DNA from: Micromonospora sp. RP3T
Lineage (GTDB): Bacteria > Actinomycetota > Actinomycetes > Mycobacteriales > Micromonosporaceae
Assembly: GCF_003027925.1 (NCBI RefSeq)
Contig: NZ_PYPS01000052.1
Coordinates: forward strand, 1 to 41,508
Direction: 5' to 3'
DNA: 41,508 bases
Made by a program: the position numbers and the translations under genes
In this document: piece by piece, positions 1 through 6,926 of the stretch
How positions within the stretch are numbered: position 1 is the stretch's first letter
Layout: each line of letters opens with the position of its first letter
The notes under the pieces: model-generated
Database searches by the model: none
The model's input: only the letters and a program-made list of their open reading frames with translations
Told to the model about the DNA's origin: nothing

Positions 1-50
1 CCGGGTACCGGTCGCGGCCGGCAGGCCGTCGGCCGCGCCGGTCATCCGGG

Positions 51-124
51 CGGCGGTCCGACGCGGAGCACCCCCCGGCCTCCGCGCGGGCCCATCGGCC
101 GGCGGCCCGACGCGGGGCGCCCCC
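51..124. repeat. Imperfect 25-bp direct repeat
   Basis: Bases 51-75 and 100-124 match at 22 of 25 positions. The second copy forms the left arm of the terminator that follows the carboxypeptidase gene. The first may be a decayed duplicate of that arm. Confidence 0.6.
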
Positions 125-144
125 ACCCCCCGCGTCGGGCCGCC
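101..144 (-). terminator. GC-rich hairpin terminator
   Basis: A perfect 17-bp stem pairs 101-117 with 128-144 around a 10-nt C-rich loop. It lies 12 bp past the stop of the minus-strand carboxypeptidase gene. There is no U tract, which is common in high-GC actinobacteria. Confidence 0.7.
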
Positions 145-155
145 GTGCGTCCGGA

Positions 156-932
156 TCAGTTGATTCCGCAGTCCGGGGCCGACCAGTCGGTGGTGTTCGC
201 CGACTTGTCCCGGGTGTTCTCCCGGCGCGAGTCCACGTGCGTGTGGTCGTCGTGATCCGGGTAGCCTGGGCCGTAGATGCCACTGAAGCCCTGGTCCCGG
301 GCCGACCGGGCGATCTCGCAGAGGGTCCGGTCCCGCGAGGTCAGGTCGGCCGCGTTGCCGTACAGGTGCTGGCTGTCGGCGGCGCCACCGACCTGCCGGT
401 TGCAGGCGATGCTGCGGAATCCGCTGGTGACGTAGAGCGGCTTGTCGCCGAGGCTGCGCCGCAGCGCCTCCAGCTTCCACATGGTACGTACCGCGTTCTC
501 CCGGGTGGCGGACGACGAGAGCGGACCCCCGCCCCACCCGCCTTTGCCGCAGCCGTTGTCCAGCTCGGCGTAACTGAAGTGCTTCGGGGTGCAGTCGTTG
601 TCCTGGAGGTCGTAGATCTTGGCGAAGGTCCGCGGCCCGGCGACGCCGTCGGCCCGCAGCCCGTACGCGGACTGGAAACGCTTGACCGCGGCGGTCGTCT
701 CCGGGCCGTACCGGCCGTCGACCCGGACGATGCCGGCGTACCCGGCCCAGCCGGCCACCCGGATCTGGAGCTGCCGGACGTCCTCGCCCGAGCGGCCCTG
801 GGACAGGGTGCGGGGCCAGGTGTAGCAGCCGTCGGCGTGGGCCGCCGGTGCGGCGACGACCGTCGCGACCGCGGCCCCGGGCAGGGCCAGCGCGAACGCG
901 ACGGCCGCCCGCTTCAGGGTGTTGACGCGCAC
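156..932 (-). CDS. Secreted zinc D-Ala-D-Ala carboxypeptidase (peptidoglycan-binding domain + peptidase M15)
   Basis: This exported protein of 258 residues probably trims peptide stems of peptidoglycan outside the cell. Residues 1-33 form a signal peptide with a basic start, a hydrophobic core and an AHA-type cleavage region. Residues about 40-110 are a peptidoglycan-binding domain of the VRQLQ...DGxYGPET...FQ type. The M15 domain follows, with the putative zinc ligands His189 and Asp196 in SQHLYGNAADL and His232 in HTHVD. The order PG_binding then M15 matches the known Streptomyces zinc DD-carboxypeptidase. The GTG start at 932 follows a GGGAGGA ribosome-binding site. It is transcribed alone, divergent from the next gene. 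The exact bond cleaved is inferred from the family. Confidence 0.88.
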   Translation of the reverse strand: MRVNTLKRAAVAFALALPGAAVATVVAAPAAHADGCYTWPRTLSQGRSGEDVRQLQIRVAGWAGYAGIVRVDGRYGPETTAAVKRFQSAYGLRADGVAGPRTFAKIYDLQDNDCTPKHFSYAELDNGCGKGGWGGGPLSSSATRENAVRTMWKLEALRRSLGDKPLYVTSGFRSIACNRQVGGAADSQHLYGNAADLTSRDRTLCEIARSARDQGFSGIYGPGYPDHDDHTHVDSRRENTRDKSANTTDWSAPDCGIN

Positions 933-1107
933 AGGAGTCCTCCCGATCGGAGTGGAAATGAGGTCGGGACGGCAGATCGACCACTGCGTCCCGTCCTGCT
1001 CACCGTGACATTCGGCGGGGCTCTTCGTGGTGATTAGCGGAAATTGTCTTCACATTCGGTCATGGTCGGAGGGGAGCGGTAACGTCTGCGGGCAGGGGAG
1101 GTGGGCG

Positions 1108-1749
1108 ATGGCGCGTGGCGGCGTGTTCTGCGTCGAGGGGCAGTGGCACCGCGACCTCAACGAGCGGGGCTCCGTCCTGCCCACGCTCGACCTGCTCGAA
1201 CGACTGAACCGGATCCGCTACATCCACAAAGACGCCGCCACCCGGGACGAGCTGTTCTACTTCCTCGACCGCTGGCTGCTCAAGCAGTACGCGGACCACC
1301 GCGTCGGGTTCTTCGCGATGCACGGCGAGCCGAGCCGGCTCTGCCTCACCGACTGGGACTCGGTCGAGCTGTCCGACGTGGCGGAGCGGATGGCCGGCCG
1401 CGCCGACGGGCGTCGCCTCTACTTCGGCAGCTGCTCGGTGCTGCGCGCCTCCGACGCCACGCTGCGCGGCTTCCTCGAGGTCACCGGCGCGGCGCTGATC
1501 TGCGGCTTCACCCGCGACGTGGACTGGGTCGAGTCGGCCGCGTTCGAGACCGTGCTGCTCGACGTGCTGGCCAACGGGCAGCGGCACAACGCCGCCGAGC
1601 TGCGGATGGGCTCGGCGCACTGGGCGCCGCTCGCCGCGTACCTCGGTTTCCGGGTGATCTACGCCAACGGTCGCGCCTGGCGGCCCACCGCCCGCCCGCG
1701 CGTGCCCGAGCAGGCCGCCCCGCGCCGGGCCGCCGGCCGCCCGCGCTGA
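1108..1749 (+). CDS. DUF6642-like protein with CHAT/caspase-like His-Cys dyad
   Basis: A cytoplasmic protein of 213 residues without signal peptide or membrane segment. It resembles what I remember as the DUF6642 family (starting RGVFC-EG-W), which has no assigned function. What can be seen is a hydrophobic strand ending in His72-Gly73 (FFAMHG), then an LxLxDWDSVELSDVAE segment, then a strand ending in Cys109 (LYFGSCSV), then a conserved CGFTRDVDWVESAAFE segment. That order and the 37-residue His-Cys spacing resemble CHAT and caspase-like peptidases, so a cysteine protease is a plausible inference. The ATG at 1108 follows GGGGAGG and was preferred to an in-frame upstream GTG. The tail after residue 192 is Arg/Pro-rich. 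It stands alone, so a substrate or partner cannot be read from context. Confidence 0.7.
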   Translation: MARGGVFCVEGQWHRDLNERGSVLPTLDLLERLNRIRYIHKDAATRDELFYFLDRWLLKQYADHRVGFFAMHGEPSRLCLTDWDSVELSDVAERMAGRADGRRLYFGSCSVLRASDATLRGFLEVTGAALICGFTRDVDWVESAAFETVLLDVLANGQRHNAAELRMGSAHWAPLAAYLGFRVIYANGRAWRPTARPRVPEQAAPRRAAGRPR

Positions 1750-1780
1750 GATCCGGCCGCCGGCCTGGTAGAACCGAGGC

Positions 1781-2245
1781 ATGCCACGCAGCATCGCGCG
1801 CAACACCCGGGTCGACCGGGACGCCCTGACCGAGTTCCTCCGCCCCCGGCACCGCGTCGTGCTGATGACCACCCGGGCCGACGGCCGCCCGCAGTCCTCC
1901 CCGGTCTCCTGCGGCGTCGACGCCGAGGGCCGGCTGGTCATCTCCACCTATCCGGAGCGCGCCAAGGTGACGAACATCCGCCGCGACCCGCGTGTCTCCG
2001 CCTGCGTGCTCTCCGACGACTGGAACGGCCCGTGGGTGCAGGTCGACGGCGTGGCCGAGGTGCTCGACCTGCCCGAGGCGCTGGAGCCGCTGGTGGACTA
2101 CTTCCGCGGCATCTCCGGCGAGCACCCGGACTGGGACGAGTACCGGGCGGCCATGGTCGCGCAGGGCAAGTCGCTGATCCGCGTCACGATCGAGTCCTGG
2201 GGCCCGATCGCCACCGGCGGGTTCCCGGCCCGGCTCGCCGACTGA
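1781..2245 (+). CDS. PPOX-class, probably F420-dependent, oxidoreductase
   Basis: A protein of 154 residues with the split-barrel fold of the pyridoxamine 5'-phosphate oxidase superfamily. The family signature is spread over LMTTRADGRPQSSPVSCGVDAEG, the basic cofactor-phosphate segment AKVTNIRRDPRVS and the strand WVQVDGVAEV. Small proteins of this type in actinobacteria are mostly deazaflavin (F420)- or FMN-dependent reductases. F420 is the better guess from the AKVTNIRRDP segment, but the substrate is unknown. TAGAAC at 1769-1774 lies six bases before the ATG, which suggests a leaderless transcript. It is convergent with the next gene, and the two stop codons abut at TGATCA. Confidence 0.8.
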   Translation: MPRSIARNTRVDRDALTEFLRPRHRVVLMTTRADGRPQSSPVSCGVDAEGRLVISTYPERAKVTNIRRDPRVSACVLSDDWNGPWVQVDGVAEVLDLPEALEPLVDYFRGISGEHPDWDEYRAAMVAQGKSLIRVTIESWGPIATGGFPARLAD

Positions 2246-2887
2246 TCAGTACGCGGCGGTGAACCGCGCGTTGCCGAACCTCGGGTTCTCGATCTCGTCG
2301 ACGATCGCGACCGCGAGATCCTCGTAGGTGAGCACCGAGCGGCCCTGCGCGTCGGTCACCGGGTGGTCCGTGCCGGTGCGGTAGTGCCCGGTCCGCTCGC
2401 CGGGGTGGAACTCCAACGGCGGCGGGGAGACGTACGTCCAGGTCACCCCGTCGGCCGAGGAACGGTAGAACGCCAGCGCGTCGGCCTGACCCTGCGCCGA
2501 GTCGCGGTACTCGGCGGGGAAGTCCGGCTCGTCCAGGAACCGGGTGCCGCTCGGGGTGAGCAACGTCGCGCCGCCGCCGACGTGGATCACGCGTGGTGGG
2601 TCGGGCATTGCCCGCAGCGTGTCCACGAGCGTCCGCGCGGCGTCCCGCCAGAGGTCACGCTCGCCGCCGCCGATGGCCACCACCAGCACGTCCGCGTCCT
2701 CGGCCAGCTCGCGTACGCTGCGCGCCGAGGTGGCGTCGCCGGTCACCGTGCGTACGCCCGGGGGCAGGTAGCCGACCGCCTCCGGCCGGCGTACCGCGGC
2801 GGTGACCCGGTGCCCCCGCTCGGCCGCCTCGGCGGCGATCCGGGAGCCAGCCGTCCCGCCGGCGCCGAACACGACGATGTCGCTCAT
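2246..2887 (-). CDS. NAD(P)-binding NmrA-like / atypical SDR reductase
   Basis: A Rossmann-fold protein of 213 residues. Residues 1-36 hold the dinucleotide-binding strand with Gly motif GAGGTAG and the following basic AVRRPE, which suggests NADP(H). TVTGDATSARSV and VVAIGGGERDLW are typical of the atypical short-chain dehydrogenase group that includes NmrA, YwnB and anthrone-reductase-like proteins. The catalytic Tyr-x-x-x-Lys of classical SDRs is not visible. The role could be a reductase or a redox-sensing regulator. The ATG is preceded by TAGCCT on its strand at a 7-nt spacing. It lies downstream of the serine hydrolase gene in the same orientation, 117 bp away. Confidence 0.78.
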   Translation of the reverse strand: MSDIVVFGAGGTAGSRIAAEAAERGHRVTAAVRRPEAVGYLPPGVRTVTGDATSARSVRELAEDADVLVVAIGGGERDLWRDAARTLVDTLRAMPDPPRVIHVGGGATLLTPSGTRFLDEPDFPAEYRDSAQGQADALAFYRSSADGVTWTYVSPPPLEFHPGERTGHYRTGTDHPVTDAQGRSVLTYEDLAVAIVDEIENPRFGNARFTAAY

Positions 2888-2894
2888 GCCTCAC

Positions 2895-2900
2895 AGGCTA
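2895..2900 (-). promoter_or_regulatory. Leaderless -10 box (TAGCCT) for the NmrA-like gene
   Basis: On the minus strand TAGCCT sits seven bases before the ATG at 2887, which places the transcription start at or next to the start codon. No convincing -35 element or ribosome-binding site is present. Confidence 0.5.
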
Positions 2901-2944
2901 GGCAGCCGGCCGCCGGGCGGCTGCCGTTCCGCCGGAACCGGCCG

Positions 2945-3000
2945 GGCCGGTTCTGCCCGCTCAGCCGGCCGGCCCTGGCCGGTTCTGCCCGCTCAGCCGG
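2945..3000. repeat. Perfect 24-bp direct repeat, 32-bp period
   Basis: Bases 2945-2968 and 2977-3000 are identical. The pair fills most of the gap between the serine hydrolase stop and the NmrA-like gene start. Each copy begins with GGCCGGTT, and an AACCGGCC lies just upstream, so hairpins can form. Confidence 0.7.
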
Positions 3001-3004
3001 GCCC

Positions 3005-4237
3005 TCAGTCGACCAGCGCGGAGTAGACGAGCTGGCGCAACTGGCTACGCAGCGGGTACGTGCTCGACGGCATGAGCTGCGTGAACAGCAGCGCGGTGAC
3101 CTCCTCCACCGGGTCCACCCAGAATGCCGTGCTGGCCATGCCGCCCCAGTAGAACTCGCCGACACTGCTGGGCACCCGCGCCGGCACCGGGTCGAGCACC
3201 ACGGCGAAGCCCAGCCCGAAGCCGATCCCGTCCAGCACCGTCTCGGAGAACCCCTCCGGGGAGAACGAGGCGAGGTCCCGGCCACCGGGCAGGTGGTTGC
3301 GGGTCATGAAGCGGACCGTGCGGGGGCCGAGCAGGCGCACCCCGTCCAGCTCGCCGCCGCGCAGCAGGAACTGGGTGAAGCGGTGGTAGTCGGCGGCGGT
3401 GGAGACCAGCCCGCCGCCGCCGGAGTGCCAGCCCGGCGCCGCCAGCGCGGCCCGGCCGATGCCGTCGGCGCGTACCGCCTGACCGGTGGCCGGGTGCGGG
3501 GCGTACAGCGCGGCGAGCCGCTTGGCGTCCGCCGCGTCCACCCACCAGCGGGTGTCGGTCATCCCGAGCGGGTGCAGGATCCGCTCGGCGAAGAACGCGT
3601 CCAAGGACTGTCCGGAGACCACCTCGACCAGACGGCCCAGCACGTCGGTGGAGACGCCGTAGTTCCAGCTCGTCCCGGGCTGGAACAGCAGTGGCAGCGT
3701 GGCCAGGCCGGCCGAGGCCGCGGCCAGGTCCGCGCCGGCCGGCACGCCCATGTCGAAGCCGGCCGCCCGGTAGAGGGCGTCGACCACCGAGACCTGAGCG
3801 AAGCCGTACGTCAGGCCGGCGGTGTGGGTGAGCAGGTGCCAGATCCGGATCGGCTCGGCGGCCGGCACGGTGTACGGCTTGAGCGCCGACCCCCGGTCGT
3901 AGACCCGGACGTCGGCGAACTCCGGCAGCCAGCGGCTGACCGGGTCGGTCAGCTCGAACCGGCCCTGCTCCCAGAGCATCATCGCGGCGACCGAGGTGAT
4001 CGGCTTGGTCATCGAGTAGATGCGCCAGAGCGTGTCGGCCTCGACCGGCGTGCCGGCCTCCCGGTCGCGCAGCCCGTACGTCGACGAGTGGGCGATCTCG
4101 CCCCGGCGGGTGACGACGACCTGCCAGCCGGCGAGCCGGCCGTCGTCGACGTAGCGGGCGAAGTGTTCGTCGATCCGCGCCAGTCGGGCGGGATCGAAGC
4201 CGACACGGCCGGGATCGGTGCTGACTGCGACGCTCAT
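3005..4237 (-). CDS. Serine hydrolase of the beta-lactamase / CubicO family (class C-like)
   Basis: A protein of 410 residues with the penicillin-binding-protein fold. Ser75 and Lys78 form the SxxK nucleophile motif (YSMTKP). The Tyr of WNYGVST is the likely Tyr-x-Asn equivalent, with Ser in place of Asn as in esterase-type members. GRxEL-DPV-WLP and HLLTHTAGL are family landmarks. No signal peptide is visible, so it is probably cytoplasmic. Members include esterases, transesterases and peptidases, and the substrate cannot be told. The ATG at 4237 has TAGGTT seven bases upstream on its strand, which supports this start over upstream in-frame ones. It is divergent from the pentapeptide gene. 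Confidence 0.85.
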   Translation of the reverse strand: MSVAVSTDPGRVGFDPARLARIDEHFARYVDDGRLAGWQVVVTRRGEIAHSSTYGLRDREAGTPVEADTLWRIYSMTKPITSVAAMMLWEQGRFELTDPVSRWLPEFADVRVYDRGSALKPYTVPAAEPIRIWHLLTHTAGLTYGFAQVSVVDALYRAAGFDMGVPAGADLAAASAGLATLPLLFQPGTSWNYGVSTDVLGRLVEVVSGQSLDAFFAERILHPLGMTDTRWWVDAADAKRLAALYAPHPATGQAVRADGIGRAALAAPGWHSGGGGLVSTAADYHRFTQFLLRGGELDGVRLLGPRTVRFMTRNHLPGGRDLASFSPEGFSETVLDGIGFGLGFAVVLDPVPARVPSSVGEFYWGGMASTAFWVDPVEEVTALLFTQLMPSSTYPLRSQLRQLVYSALVD

Positions 4238-4244
4238 CCCCGCG

Positions 4245-4250
4245 AACCTA
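4245..4250 (-). promoter_or_regulatory. Leaderless -10 box (TAGGTT) for the serine hydrolase
   Basis: TAGGTT on the minus strand lies seven bases before the ATG at 4237. It shares a 66-bp intergenic region with the TAGTGT box of the divergent pentapeptide gene. Confidence 0.5.
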
Positions 4251-4290
4251 CCCGCCGGTACGGCGGGCCGGAAGTGTCGGCCGGCCACAC

Positions 4291-4296
4291 TAGTGT
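4291..4296 (+). promoter_or_regulatory. Leaderless -10 box (TAGTGT) for the pentapeptide-repeat gene
   Basis: TAGTGT ends seven bases before the ATG at 4304, in line with a transcript that begins at the start codon. Confidence 0.5.
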
Positions 4297-4303
4297 CGGC
4301 GGC

Positions 4304-4897
4304 ATGCCGGAGCCCGTCGAGGACGTCACCTACCGCCAGCAGGACTGGTACGCGGAAGAGCTGGTCGACCGGCACTTCGTGCGCTGCGAGTTCTTCGACG
4401 TCGACCTCACCGAGGCGGTCAGCCGGGGCGCGGTGTTCACGGAGTGCGTCTTCGGCACCGTGGCGTTCAACGCCTCCCGGCACGTCGACTCGGCGTTCAC
4501 CCGCTGCACGTTCACCCGGTGCAACCTGTTCGAGGCGGAGTTCACCGGCTGCAAGCTGGTCGGCAGCAGCTTCGACCGGTGCGACCTGCGCCCGCTGCGG
4601 GTCGACCGCGGCGACTGGTCGTTCGTCGCGCTGCCCGGGGCCGACCTGCGCGGCGCCCGGATCACCGACGTACGCATGCGCGAGGCCGACCTGACCGGCG
4701 CCGACCTGACCGGCGCGGTGCTCACCGGCGTCGACCTGTCCGGGGCCCAACTGCACGCCGCCAAGCTGACCCGCGCCGACCTGCGCGGCAGCGACCTGTC
4801 CGCGCTCGACCCGACCGCTGTGGAACGGGCCGGGGCGCGGGTCGACGTGGAGCAGGCCGTGACACTGGTCCAGGCGCTCGGCTTCCAGGTCGGCTGA
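4304..4897 (+). CDS. Pentapeptide-repeat protein
   Basis: A cytoplasmic protein of 197 residues, nearly all of it built from A(D/N)Lxx-type repeats that fold into a right-handed quadrilateral beta helix. The first half has cysteine- and phenylalanine-rich coils (VRCEFFDVDL, TRCTFTRCNLFEAEFTGCKL). The second half has regular coils such as ADLTGADLTGAVLTGVDLSGAQL. Relatives include MfpA and Qnr, which mimic DNA and protect gyrase, but many others have no known role. Nothing here shows gyrase binding. The C-terminal segment VEQAVTLVQALGFQVG is a likely capping helix, as in many actinobacterial homologues. Confidence 0.85.
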   Translation: MPEPVEDVTYRQQDWYAEELVDRHFVRCEFFDVDLTEAVSRGAVFTECVFGTVAFNASRHVDSAFTRCTFTRCNLFEAEFTGCKLVGSSFDRCDLRPLRVDRGDWSFVALPGADLRGARITDVRMREADLTGADLTGAVLTGVDLSGAQLHAAKLTRADLRGSDLSALDPTAVERAGARVDVEQAVTLVQALGFQVG

Positions 4898-4932
4898 CCC
4901 GGCCGCCCCTCCCGCCTCCGTCGTCGCCCCGC

Positions 4933-4966
4933 CCCGGCCCGCCCCGCCCCGCCCCGCCGGGCCGGG
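4933..4966 (+). terminator. Hairpin terminator after the pentapeptide gene
   Basis: A perfect 9-bp stem pairs 4933-4941 with 4958-4966 around a loop of repeated GCCCC units. It starts 36 bp after the stop codon. Confidence 0.45.
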
Positions 4967-5085
4967 CTGGTGCGGTGCGGTGCCGTCGCGCGCTCGGCCG
5001 GCGTCACGCGCTCGGCCCGGACGGCTGGAGGTCCGGCCCCGGTCGTGACGGTGCGTCACACCTCGTCCAGGACGACTCCTCCGAA

Positions 5086-5129
5086 GCGATATACCGCTGT
5101 GTCATATTTATGACCCACGGGTATATCGC
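5086..5129. promoter_or_regulatory. 44-bp imperfect palindrome, probable operator
   Basis: The outer 10-bp arms, GCGATATACC at 5086-5095 and GGTATATCGC at 5120-5129, are perfect reverse complements. The centre GTCATATTTATGAC is a second palindrome with 6-bp arms. Overall, 18 of 22 positions pair. The A/T-rich symmetric core lies about 155 bp before the gene at 5284 and resembles a binding site for one or two dimeric repressors more than a terminator. The regulator is unknown. Confidence 0.55.
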
Positions 5130-5283
5130 GTTCCACGGAATCCTTTCTCCCGACCGAACGCCCGAGGTGGTGGCGGCGAAATTGGTACGTGTCGACGGCT
5201 TCTCGGAGATCGAAGCATGTGTCATCCTGCCCTGCGGCGAGCCGCGGTGACGGTCGCCGACTCCGGCGGCCGAGGGAGGGGCG

Positions 5284-6780
5284 GTGGCTGAGGAGGAACT
5301 CACGCAGTCCGGAATGCGGGTCGGAGGTTGGCTGCCCGCCGTGCCGGTCGAGCCCGTCGCCACGCCGCAACCGCCGGCCGCCCCGCGTCGCCTCGCCGGC
5401 GAGCCGGACGGCGGCGCGTGGGAACCGGCCGTCCCGAACGTCTCCCCGATCGACGATGCGACTCCGGCTCCGGCTCCGGCACCTACCGGGCCCGCGCTGC
5501 TCGGCCCCGCGTCCGGCGGGCCCGCGCTGCTCGGCGCCGCGTCCGGTGGGCCCGCGCCTGGGCCGGCCCCGCTGGTCGGGCATGCCCCGGCCGGGCACTG
5601 GCCGAGCGTGCCCCAGCCGGCTGGGCTCGGTCCGGTTGGGCCGGGGCCGGGAGCGGGCGGGCTCGGGTCGGTTGGGCCAGGGCCGGCCGGTCCGGTGCCG
5701 GCTCGGTCGCCGGCTGGGTCGCCGGCTCGGCCGGACGGTGTCGCCCGGCGTGCGGGGGACAGCCTGCGGGCGGGGGACGGGGACCCGTTCGGGGACGGGA
5801 GGCCGGCGCTGGTCGGCCGGCACACCGCGCCGGAGAGCATCCGCACCCGGCTCGCCGGCCTGGCCGGCCCGCTCGCGATCCGGCTGCGCGGGGCGTCGGC
5901 CCGGCTGCGCGGTGCGTCGGCCCGGCTGGGACCGGTCTCGGTTCGGGGCGTGTCCGCCCGGCTGCGGCACGCTCTCCGCCCGGATGCGGCGCGGCCCGCG
6001 AGCGAGGCCGGGGCCACCCGGGTCGCTGCGGCCCGGGCCCGCCGCCGGCGTCGGCGAGCCGTGCTGGCCACCGCCGCGTTGACCGCGTCGGTGGTGGCGC
6101 TGGCGTACTCCGCCCGGTCACCGACGCCGCCCGAGCGTGGCCGGGCCGTGCCGGCCGCCGGGCCGACGACGCCGGGACCGGCGCCGACGGCGGCGCCCCC
6201 GACGGTCGTGCCGGTGACCGGCGACCCCGCGCTGCCCGGTGACCCGCTGCTCGGGGTGGATCAGGAGCCGGTGCCACCGGTGGTGTCGCTCACCCTGCTC
6301 GGCACGCGGGACTGGCGGCACTGGGGCGGCGCGGGCGCGGACAGCGTCCAGCGCAAGCAGCGCGGCACCGGCGAGATCGAGGACCCGGGCGGCGACCGGC
6401 TGGAGCACAACGCCGGGGTGTCCGGCCTGAGCTGGACGGACGGCACCCCGACGGCGCGGCAGGAGGGCACCCGGACGGGCGTCTTCCAGCGCGGTGCCGG
6501 CAAGTCCTTCCGGCTCGGTGTGGCCGGCAGCGGGGACCTGCGGACCGTCCGGCTGTTCGTCGGTGTGTTCTCGGCCGGGGCCCGGCTCGACGTCTCGCTC
6601 TCCGGCGGCGGTGATCCGGCCGTCCGGGAGGTGGCCATGGCCCAGGGCGACCGCTTCTACCAGTACGTCGTCCACTTCCGGGCGCCTCGCGGCCAACAGT
6701 TGCTGATCACCTGGCGGGCGCTCGCCGTGACCGGCGGGCAGAACGACGGGGTGTCGCTGGAAGCGATCACGGTAAGCTGA
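5284..6780 (+). CDS. Single-pass membrane protein with extracellular DWxHWG domain (paralogue 1)
   Basis: I do not recognise a named family. The protein has 498 residues. Residues 1-250 are a Pro/Gly/Ala-rich, probably disordered cytoplasmic region with internal repeats (GGPALLG twice; RGASARL twice). An RARRRRRR stop-transfer stretch at 251-258 precedes one membrane helix at about 259-276, giving an N-in, C-out topology. A Pro/Thr linker follows to about 330. Residues 333-498 form a compact beta-rich domain with DWRHWG at 343-348 and RAPRGQQLLITW near the end. The next gene encodes the same topology and domain, so the pair arose by duplication. The GTG start follows GGGAGGGG. A role in binding a wall or surface ligand is only a guess. 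Confidence 0.8.
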   Translation: MAEEELTQSGMRVGGWLPAVPVEPVATPQPPAAPRRLAGEPDGGAWEPAVPNVSPIDDATPAPAPAPTGPALLGPASGGPALLGAASGGPAPGPAPLVGHAPAGHWPSVPQPAGLGPVGPGPGAGGLGSVGPGPAGPVPARSPAGSPARPDGVARRAGDSLRAGDGDPFGDGRPALVGRHTAPESIRTRLAGLAGPLAIRLRGASARLRGASARLGPVSVRGVSARLRHALRPDAARPASEAGATRVAAARARRRRRRAVLATAALTASVVALAYSARSPTPPERGRAVPAAGPTTPGPAPTAAPPTVVPVTGDPALPGDPLLGVDQEPVPPVVSLTLLGTRDWRHWGGAGADSVQRKQRGTGEIEDPGGDRLEHNAGVSGLSWTDGTPTARQEGTRTGVFQRGAGKSFRLGVAGSGDLRTVRLFVGVFSAGARLDVSLSGGGDPAVREVAMAQGDRFYQYVVHFRAPRGQQLLITWRALAVTGGQNDGVSLEAITVS

Positions 6781-6926
6781 CCCGCCGCTTGGCTGGACGG
6801 CGACGGGTCCGTTCTGCTACCTCTTGGTAACGAACGGGAAACGCCCGTCGGCTCACATATGGCGCAAACGGCCGGCCGGTGACACCGTGAAGCCCGTCAC
6901 GCTCCGGCCGCTTCCGGCGGCGCCGC

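Larger units (their letters stand above)
4898..5283. other. Gene-free 386-bp region
   Basis: The first 100 bp hold tandem GCCCC units and a terminator-like hairpin. About 5083-5215 is clearly richer in A/T than its surroundings and contains a 44-bp dyad. The last 30 bp provide the ribosome-binding site (GGGAGGGG) of the next gene. A 46-codon reading frame at 5110-5250 lacks the third-position G/C bias of real genes here. Confidence 0.6.

Noticed and set aside
5110..5250. 46-codon open frame starting ATG ACC CAC inside the 5086-5129 dyad
   Set aside because: Third-position G/C is about 76 percent against well above 90 percent in neighbouring genes, there is no ribosome-binding site, and its start lies in the palindrome. 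It is more likely non-coding.
5480..5960. Repetitive segment that could be mistaken for a CRISPR-like or tandem array
   Set aside because: Repeats are irregular, GC-rich and in frame with the Pro/Gly/Ala-rich disordered region of the membrane protein at 5284. There are no regular spacers and no cas genes.
6879..6900. GTGAC-N12-GTCAC as a CRP-type site between the DWxHWG paralogues
   Set aside because: The spacing does not fit the TGTGA-N6-TCACA CRP consensus, and the flanks are not A/T-rich.
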